From CAINEC01 sp046303115 (GTDB taxonomy: Bacteria; Bacteroidota; Bacteroidia; AKYH767-A; OLB10): 48,594 nt of DNA. A program made the position numbers and the translations under genes. Location of the stretch: positions 1-48,594 of the forward strand of contig JBKCGZ010000008.1 in assembly GCA_046303115.1 (NCBI GenBank), in the 5' to 3' direction. The notes beneath the pieces were generated by a model. It was not told the DNA's origin, ran no database searches, and saw nothing but the letters and a program-made list of their open reading frames with translations. Shown piece by piece: positions 42,601-48,594 of the stretch (position 1 is the stretch's first letter; each line of letters begins with the position of its first letter).

Positions 42601-43068
42601 ATGAGGAAATCAAAACCAAAAAAGAGAATCCTTCTACCGGATCCAAAATTTAACGATGTTTTAGTAACTCGTTTCGTAAATAATCTGATGTATTCAGGAA
42701 AAAAAGGCGTAGGATTTCAGTTGTTCTACGATGCTTTAGAAAAAGTTGAAGCAAGAACAAAAGAAAACGGCTTAGAGCAATGGAGAACGGCATTGAACAA
42801 TGTAATGCCAGCAGTTGAAGTTAAAAGTCGTCGTGTAGGTGGAGCAACGTTTCAAATCCCATCTGAAGTTCGTCCTGATAGAAAGATTTCTGTAGGTATC
42901 AAGTGGATGATTTTATATGCAAGAAAGAGAAATGAAAAGAGTATGGCGGATAAGTTAGCAGGCGAAATTATCGCAGCAGCTAAAGGTGAGGGTGCAGCAG
43001 TAAAGAAGCGTGATGACACACATCGTATGGCTGATGCGAACAAAGCATTCTCTCACTTCAGAGTATAG
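42601..43068 (+). CDS. rpsG: 30S ribosomal protein S7 (uS7)
   Basis: A 155-residue S7, a primary binder of the 3' major domain of 16S rRNA that nucleates head assembly. The start MRKSKPKKRILLPDPKF, the GGATFQIPSEVRPDRK beta-hairpin and the end KRDDTHRMADANKAFSHFR are standard for the family. It lies between rpsL and fusA as in the str operon of most bacteria. In E. coli S7 represses its own operon at a site in the rpsL-rpsG spacer; here the 33-base spacer is short and shows no obvious copy of that structure. Confidence 0.98.
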   Translation: MRKSKPKKRILLPDPKFNDVLVTRFVNNLMYSGKKGVGFQLFYDALEKVEARTKENGLEQWRTALNNVMPAVEVKSRRVGGATFQIPSEVRPDRKISVGIKWMILYARKRNEKSMADKLAGEIIAAAKGEGAAVKKRDDTHRMADANKAFSHFRV

Positions 43069-43114
43069 TTATTATCAAATCAATTATTATTTAAAGCGTT
43101 AATTCAAAAATAAA

Positions 43115-45247
43115 ATGGCACAGGACGTTAAAGACCTGAAATATGTAAGAAACATTGGTATCGCGGCACACATTGATGCTGGAAAAACGACTACCACTGA
43201 GCGTATATTATACTATACGGGAGTAAATCACAAAATCGGAGAGGTTCATGAGGGTGCTGCAACAATGGACTGGATGGTTCAGGAGCAGGAGCGTGGTATC
43301 ACAATTACTTCAGCAGCTACAACATGTTTCTGGAATTACCGTGGTGACAACTATAAGATTAACATTATTGATACTCCTGGTCACGTTGACTTTACCGTAG
43401 AGGTAAATCGTTCACTTCGTGTATTAGATGGATTAGTATTCTTATTTTCTTCAGTTGATGGTGTTGAGCCACAATCTGAAACAAACTGGCGTTTAGCTAA
43501 CAACTATAACGTAACGCGTATCGGTTTCGTTAATAAAATGGATCGTGCTGGTGCTGACTTCTTAAACGTGGTTAAGCAGGTGCGTGAAGTATTAGGTGGA
43601 AATCCATTACCATTACAGTTGCCAATCGGTGCTGAAGATACTTTTAAAGGTGTTGTTGATTTAATTAATAACCGTGGTATCGTATGGAATGAGCATGATA
43701 AAGGAATGACTTTCGAAGAAGTTCCAATTCCTGCTGATATGGTGGAAGAAACAAAAGAGTGGAGAGAGAAATTATTAGAATCAATCGCTGAATTTGACGA
43801 TAAATTAATGGAGAAGTATTTCGAAGATCCGAATTCAATTTCGGAAGGAGAAATTCTAGCTGCATTACGTCAGGCTTGTATTGCAAATAAAGTAGTACCA
43901 ATGTTATGTGGTTCATCTTTCAAAAACAAAGGTGTACAAACAATGTTGGATTATGTAATGGAGTTGATGCCTTCTCCGTTAGATAAAAATAATATCGTCG
44001 GAACAAATCCTGATACAGATGAAGAAATTCAACGTCGTCCTGATGTTAAAGAACCATTCACTGCGTTAGCATTTAAGATTGCTACGGATCCTTTCGTAGG
44101 TCGTTTGGCTTATTTCCGTTGTTATTCAGGAAGATTGGATGCAGGTTCTTATGTATTGAACACTCGTTCAGGACAAAAAGAGCGTATCTCTCGTATCTTC
44201 CAGATGCATGCAAACAAGCAAAATCAAATTCCTTTTATCGAGGCTGGTGATATTGGTGCTGCTGTAGGATTTAAAGATATCAAAACAGGTGATACATTAT
44301 GTGCTGAGAACGCACCGATTGTATTAGAGGCGATGATTTTCCCTGAGCCGGTAATCGGATTAGCTATCGAGCCAAAAGCGCAGGCTGACGTAGATAAGTT
44401 AGGTGTTGCATTAGGTAAATTAGCTGAAGAAGATCCAACATTCCGTGTTAAATCGGATGATGAAACAGGACAGACAGTTATCAGTGGTATGGGTGAGCTT
44501 CACTTAGAGATTATCGTTGACCGTTTACGTCGCGAGTTCAAAGTTGAAGTTAACCAAGGTGCACCTCAGGTAAACTATAAAGAGGCTATCATGGGATCTT
44601 ATGATCACCGTGAGGTTTATAAGAAACAAACGGGTGGTCGTGGTAAGTTCGCGGATATCAAGTTTTCAGTTTCTCCTGCTGATGCAGATTTCGAAGCTAC
44701 AGATAAAAATGGTGGATTACAGTTCGTAAATGAGATTACAGGTGGTAATATTCCTCGTGAATTTATCCCTTCAGTTGAAAAAGGATTCCGTCAGGCAATG
44801 GTGAATGGTGTATTAGCTGGTTATCCAATGCAGTCAATGAAGATTCGTTTAACAGACGGTTCTTACCATACTGTCGATTCAGATTCATTATCATTCGAAA
44901 TTTGTGCTCGTACTGCATTCCGTGAGGCATTGCCAAAAGCGAAGCCTGTATTGTTAGAACCAATCATGAAGCTAGAAGTTATTACTCCAGAGCAAAACAT
45001 GGGTGATGTAGTAGGTGACTTGAACCGTAGAAGAGGACAGATGGAAGGAATGGATAGCCGTGCCGGAGCACAGGTGGTTAAAGCTAAAGTTCCATTATCA
45101 GAAATGTTTGGTTATGTAACTGTATTGAGAACAATCACTTCAGGACGTGCATCATCAACAATGGAATTCAGTCATTATTCTGAAGCTCCACGTAACGTAG
45201 CTGAAGAGGTGATTGCAAAATCAAAAGGAAAAGCTAACGCTAATTAA
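43115..45247 (+). CDS. fusA: Elongation factor G
   Basis: A 710-residue translocase GTPase that moves tRNAs and mRNA after peptide bond formation and helps recycle ribosomes. G motifs are AHIDAGKTT (18-26), the switch I/II region QERGITIT and DTPGHVDF, and NKMDRAG. Domains II-V follow with normal length, including GRGKFADIKF and the domain V segment with GDVVGDLNRRRGQMEG. The codon choice is visibly more biased than in the polysaccharide genes, as expected for a highly expressed gene. The start follows an A-rich stretch instead of a Shine-Dalgarno site. tuf does not follow it. Confidence 0.98.
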   Translation: MAQDVKDLKYVRNIGIAAHIDAGKTTTTERILYYTGVNHKIGEVHEGAATMDWMVQEQERGITITSAATTCFWNYRGDNYKINIIDTPGHVDFTVEVNRSLRVLDGLVFLFSSVDGVEPQSETNWRLANNYNVTRIGFVNKMDRAGADFLNVVKQVREVLGGNPLPLQLPIGAEDTFKGVVDLINNRGIVWNEHDKGMTFEEVPIPADMVEETKEWREKLLESIAEFDDKLMEKYFEDPNSISEGEILAALRQACIANKVVPMLCGSSFKNKGVQTMLDYVMELMPSPLDKNNIVGTNPDTDEEIQRRPDVKEPFTALAFKIATDPFVGRLAYFRCYSGRLDAGSYVLNTRSGQKERISRIFQMHANKQNQIPFIEAGDIGAAVGFKDIKTGDTLCAENAPIVLEAMIFPEPVIGLAIEPKAQADVDKLGVALGKLAEEDPTFRVKSDDETGQTVISGMGELHLEIIVDRLRREFKVEVNQGAPQVNYKEAIMGSYDHREVYKKQTGGRGKFADIKFSVSPADADFEATDKNGGLQFVNEITGGNIPREFIPSVEKGFRQAMVNGVLAGYPMQSMKIRLTDGSYHTVDSDSLSFEICARTAFREALPKAKPVLLEPIMKLEVITPEQNMGDVVGDLNRRRGQMEGMDSRAGAQVVKAKVPLSEMFGYVTVLRTITSGRASSTMEFSHYSEAPRNVAEEVIAKSKGKANAN

Positions 45248-45286
45248 TAATTACAAATCTTAAATAGTAATAATCGTTCTTTAAAA

Positions 45287-45592
45287 ATGAGCCAGAGAAT
45301 CAGAATTAAATTAAAATCTTACGATTATAACTTAGTAGATAAGTCTGCTGAGAAAATCGTTAAGACTGTAAAGCCTACAGGTGCTGTAGTCAATGGTCCA
45401 ATTCCATTACCAACAGAGAAGAAAATCTACACTGTTCTTCGTTCACCGCACGTAAACAAGAAGGCAAGAGAGCAGTTCCAATTATGTAGCTATAAGAGAT
45501 TGTTAGATATCTATAGTTCAACTGCAAAAACAGTTGATGCTTTGATGAAGCTAGAATTACCAAGTGGGGTTGAAGTAGAGATCAAAGTTTAG
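45287..45592 (+). CDS. rpsJ: 30S ribosomal protein S10 (uS10)
   Basis: A 101-residue S10 of the 30S head; in other bacteria S10 (NusE) also takes part in antitermination with NusB. The family pattern is clear: IRIKLKSYDYNLVDKSAEKI at the start, GPIPLPTEKKIYTVLRSPHV in the middle, and GVEVEIKV at the end. It follows fusA after 39 bases, joining the str and S10 gene sets into one run. The 99-base spacer after it contains possible alternative RNA hairpins. Confidence 0.98.
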   Translation: MSQRIRIKLKSYDYNLVDKSAEKIVKTVKPTGAVVNGPIPLPTEKKIYTVLRSPHVNKKAREQFQLCSYKRLLDIYSSTAKTVDALMKLELPSGVEVEIKV

Positions 45593-45627
45593 TTAGCTCT
45601 GCACACACGTTTTAAAAAAAAAAACAA

Positions 45628-45662
45628 TGACGATTGATTCGTCAAATTATAATTAATCAATT
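45628..45662 (+). other. Two mutually exclusive hairpins in the rpsJ-rplC spacer
   Basis: TGACGA (45628-45633) can pair with TCGTCA (45639-45644) around a 5-base loop. ATTGATT (45633-45639) can instead pair with AATCAAT (45655-45661). The two pairings share bases and cannot form together. The spacer also has a run of 11 A at 45614-45624. This may be a regulatory leader for rplC, but short stems in AT-rich DNA also arise by chance. Confidence 0.35.
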
Positions 45663-45691
45663 AAGTCCAAAACAACTAAAAAGTAGTTAAG

Positions 45692-46309
45692 ATGGCAGGT
45701 ATCATCGGAAAAAAGGTCGGCATGACCAGTATCTTCGATGCAGAGGGAAAAAACATCCCATGCACCGTTGTAGAAGCAGGCCCTTGTGTTGTTACACAAG
45801 TTAAATCGGTCGGAACGGATGGCTATGAAGCAATCCAATTATCATTCGGCGAAAAGAAGGAAAAAAACACTTCTGCGCCTATGGTAGGACATTTCAAAAA
45901 AGCAAACACAACTCCAAAACGTGAAGTTATTGAGTTCACGGATTTTGAGCAAGAATTAGCTCTTGGTGATGTTGTGAAATGCGATATTTTTCAAGAAGGC
46001 GACTTCTGTGAAGTAGTAGGTACTTCAAAAGGTAAAGGTTTCCAAGGGGTAGTTAAGCGTCACAACTTCGGTGGAGTTGGTGGATCTACTCACGGTCAGC
46101 ACGATCGTCAACGTGCTCCAGGTTCATTAGGTGCTTCTTCATGGCCATCACGAGTTATGAAAGGTATGCGTATGGCTGGTCATAAAGGAAATTCACGCGT
46201 AAAGCTTCAGAATTTAGTAATTGTTAAGGTACTTCCTGAGCAAAATCTTTTGTTCATCAAAGGAGCGATACCAGGTCATAAAGGTTCAATTGTAACGGTA
46301 TTGAAATAA
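45692..46309 (+). CDS. rplC: 50S ribosomal protein L3 (uL3)
   Basis: A 205-residue L3, which binds near the start of 50S assembly and reaches the peptidyl-transferase centre. The N-terminus GIIGKKVGMTSIFDAEGKNI is standard, as are the long central finger GKGFQGVVKRHNFGGVGGST and GSLGASSWPSRVMKGMRMAG. The start is set by the family's N-terminus. The gene is preceded by a 99-base spacer, long for this operon, and followed by rplD after 2 bases. Confidence 0.98.
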   Translation: MAGIIGKKVGMTSIFDAEGKNIPCTVVEAGPCVVTQVKSVGTDGYEAIQLSFGEKKEKNTSAPMVGHFKKANTTPKREVIEFTDFEQELALGDVVKCDIFQEGDFCEVVGTSKGKGFQGVVKRHNFGGVGGSTHGQHDRQRAPGSLGASSWPSRVMKGMRMAGHKGNSRVKLQNLVIVKVLPEQNLLFIKGAIPGHKGSIVTVLK

Positions 46310-46311
46310 TC

Positions 46312-46944
46312 ATGGAATTAGCTGTATATAACACATCAGGAAAAGAGACAGGCCGTAAAGCATCTCTTAACGATAACATCTATGGCATAACGCCTAACGA
46401 TCACGCGATCTATTTAGATGTAAAACTTTATAATGCCAACCAGCGTCAAGGTACGCACAAGGCAAAAGAAAGAAATGAGATTTCTGCTACAACAAAAAAG
46501 TTGAAGCGTCAGAAAGGAACAGGTGGTGCTCGTGCGGGTTCAATGAAGTCGCCAGTATTTGTTGGTGGAGGACGTGTTTTTGGTCCTCGACCAAGAAACT
46601 ACTCTTTTTCTTTAAATAAGAAATTAAAGCGATTAGCTAGAATTTCAGCTTTAGCTTACAAAGCACAAGGAAATGGTGTAATGATCGTAGAAGACTTAAA
46701 TTTTGAAGCTCCAAAGACCGCCCAAATGGTGGAATTAGTGAAAAATTTAAATTTATCTGAGAAAAAAACATTAATTGTTGTTCCGCAATCAAATAAAAAC
46801 GTATATTTGTCGTCCCGAAATTTGACTCGCAACAAAGTAGTAGTTGCTTCAGATTTAAACACTTACGATATTTTGCATGCTCAGAACTTATTAATTACTG
46901 AGGGTTCATTGCCGATTATCGAAAGTACATTGCTCAAAAAATAA
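46312..46944 (+). CDS. rplD: 50S ribosomal protein L4 (uL4)
   Basis: A 210-residue L4, which lines part of the peptide exit tunnel. The tunnel loop region KRQKGTGGARAGSMKSPVFV and GGRVFGPRPRNYSF are intact, followed by the globular domain ending in IIESTLLKK. In Gammaproteobacteria L4 also represses the S10 operon. There is no proof of that here, but the 91-base spacer following this gene can fold. It sits 2 bases after rplC. Confidence 0.98.
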   Translation: MELAVYNTSGKETGRKASLNDNIYGITPNDHAIYLDVKLYNANQRQGTHKAKERNEISATTKKLKRQKGTGGARAGSMKSPVFVGGGRVFGPRPRNYSFSLNKKLKRLARISALAYKAQGNGVMIVEDLNFEAPKTAQMVELVKNLNLSEKKTLIVVPQSNKNVYLSSRNLTRNKVVVASDLNTYDILHAQNLLITEGSLPIIESTLLKK

Positions 46945-46950
46945 CTCGTT

Positions 46951-47012
46951 ATGGCTTGATGACAAGGTAAGTCAAGCTGTTTGAAATGATAAATAATTAA
47001 GTGCTCTGGCAC
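46951..47012 (+). other. Two hairpins in the rplD-rplW spacer
   Basis: The first stem pairs 46951-46959 with 46972-46980 (nine pairs including two G-U) around a 12-base loop. A second small hairpin, GTGC (47001-47004) with GCAC (47009-47012), follows around TCTG. Neither is followed by a T run, so they are not intrinsic terminators. They could be a protein-binding leader or an mRNA processing site between rplD and rplW. Confidence 0.4.
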
Positions 47013-47035
47013 GATAAACCAAGAGATAGAATAAA

Positions 47036-47326
47036 ATGGAAATTCTGAAGAAACCGGTCGTAACCGAAAAGATGAACCGGATCACGGAGAAACAGCCACG
47101 CTACGGCTTTATAGTAGACAAGCGCGCTAACAAGATTGAGATCAAGAAGGCAGTAGAGTCTATGTATTCTGTAAACGTTGAGTCTGTGAACACAATGGTA
47201 TTTCGCGGAAAGTCGAAATCTCGTTACACAAAAACTGGTTTTGTTACTGGTGCGCGACCTAATTTTAAGAAAGCAATTGTTACCTTGAAAAAGGGCGAGA
47301 GCATTGATTTCTTCAGTAACATTTAA
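47036..47326 (+). CDS. rplW: 50S ribosomal protein L23 (uL23)
   Basis: A 96-residue L23, located at the tunnel exit where trigger factor and SRP dock. Family features are ILKKPVVTEKMNRITEKQPR at the start, the core YGFIVDKRANKIEIKKAVES, and KKAIVTLKKGESIDFF at the end. The length is normal. It starts after an A-rich stretch (agaataaaATG) and is followed by rplB after 21 bases. Confidence 0.97.
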   Translation: MEILKKPVVTEKMNRITEKQPRYGFIVDKRANKIEIKKAVESMYSVNVESVNTMVFRGKSKSRYTKTGFVTGARPNFKKAIVTLKKGESIDFFSNI

Positions 47327-47347
47327 TTCTAAGAAAGAAAGAGAGCA

Positions 47348-48172
<825 letters not shown>

Positions 48173-48188
48173 TTGATACAATAAACAC

Positions 48189-48467
48189 ATGGGCCGTTCG
48201 CTTAAAAAAGGACCGTTTATCGACTATAAACTAGAGCAGAAAGTGCTTGCGATGAACGATACAAGTAAAAAGTCTGTTATCAAAACATGGTCACGCAGAT
48301 CAATGATATCACCAGATTTCGTGAATCACACGTTTGCTGTTCATAATGGAAATAAATTTATTCCTGTATATGTTACAGAAAATATGGTTGGACATAAGTT
48401 AGGTGAGTTTGCACCAACCAGAAATTTCAGAGGACATGCTGGAAGTAAAGATAAAGGTAAGAAGTAA
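48189..48467 (+). CDS. rpsS: 30S ribosomal protein S19 (uS19)
   Basis: A 92-residue S19 of the 30S head, in contact with S13 and the A-site tRNA. The start MGRSLKKGPFIDYKL, the middle TWSRRSMISPDFVNHTFAVH and the HKLGEFAPTRNFRGH motif are standard. The length is normal and rplV follows after 5 bases. Confidence 0.98.
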   Translation: MGRSLKKGPFIDYKLEQKVLAMNDTSKKSVIKTWSRRSMISPDFVNHTFAVHNGNKFIPVYVTENMVGHKLGEFAPTRNFRGHAGSKDKGKK

Positions 48468-48472
48468 TAATC

Positions 48473-48594
48473 ATGGGAGCTAGAAAACGTAACGCCGCAG
48501 AAGCGCGCAAAACCGCTCAGAAAGAAAAGTCTTTCGCCAAATTAAATGATTGCCCTACATCTCCTCGTAAGATGAGATTAGTTGCAGATATGAT
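48473..48594 (+). CDS. rplV: 50S ribosomal protein L22 (uL22), partial at right edge
   Basis: Only the first 40 codons are in the window, beginning MGARKRNAAEARKTAQKEK and reaching SPRKMRLVADM. The SPRKxRLVAD segment is the recognisable L22 motif. The gene starts 5 bases after rpsS as expected in the S10 operon; rpsC and rplP should follow outside. Confidence 0.93.
   Translation, partial: MGARKRNAAEARKTAQKEKSFAKLNDCPTSPRKMRLVADM

Overview
The window is chromosomal DNA from a member of the Bacteroidota. Four things point there. (1) There are large PKD-domain surface proteins, and two proteins carry C-terminal type IX secretion (T9SS) sorting domains. (2) The ribosomal block runs rpsL-rpsG-fusA-rpsJ-rplC-rplD-rplW-rplB-rpsS-rplV with no tuf between fusA and rpsJ. 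(3) Genes start behind A-rich stretches instead of Shine-Dalgarno sites. (4) Several promoters fit the Bacteroidota -33 TTG / -7 TAnnTTTG pattern. The DNA is visibly AT-rich. I cannot name the genus; an environmental relative of the Flavobacteriales or Chitinophagales is a guess.

Layout. 1-2241 (minus): a soluble histidine kinase and two response regulators, the last running off the left edge. 2354-5935 (minus): uvrA followed by a LOG-family gene. 6117-11882 (plus): a 1921-residue secreted PKD-repeat protein that stops abruptly without a sorting domain, its 3' end overlapping yihY. 11860-14695: a housekeeping cluster of yihY, nadC, a DUF4783 gene (minus) and rlmH (plus). 14698-30680: a surface-polysaccharide locus. 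It holds a GT4 gene and a possible polymerase, then a minus operon (GT2, GT39-like, asparagine synthetase-like) divergent from a plus operon (methyltransferase, flippase, acyltransferase, second asparagine synthetase-like, GT4, GT2, GT4, GT2). 30682-34734 (minus): a second PKD protein, with a type A sorting domain, divergent from rdgB. 35430-41887 (plus): a tandem double D-Ala-D-Ala-ligase protein, a PASTA membrane protein, a T9SS cargo protein and rluD. 42160-48594 (plus): the str/S10 ribosomal operon, with rplV cut by the right edge.

How the genes work together. The glycan locus encodes the expected steps of a Wzx-type pathway: building a repeat unit on undecaprenyl carrier, decorating it by methyl, acetyl and amide transfer, flipping it, and possibly polymerising it. 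The initiating phosphoglycosyltransferase, the nucleotide-sugar synthesis genes and the outer-membrane export genes are not in the window. The ddl-PASTA-cargo-rluD genes overlap or nearly touch and probably form one transcript linking cell-wall precursor synthesis with envelope functions.

No tRNA, rRNA, CRISPR array, insertion sequence or phage gene was seen. No gene-free stretch exceeds 300 bases; the longest is 41888-42159, which holds the putative rluD terminator and the rpsL promoter. The most unusual items are the tandem ligase with complementary active-site losses, the truncated PKD protein, and possible RNA structures in the spacers of the ribosomal operon. I did not find an obviously new multi-gene system.
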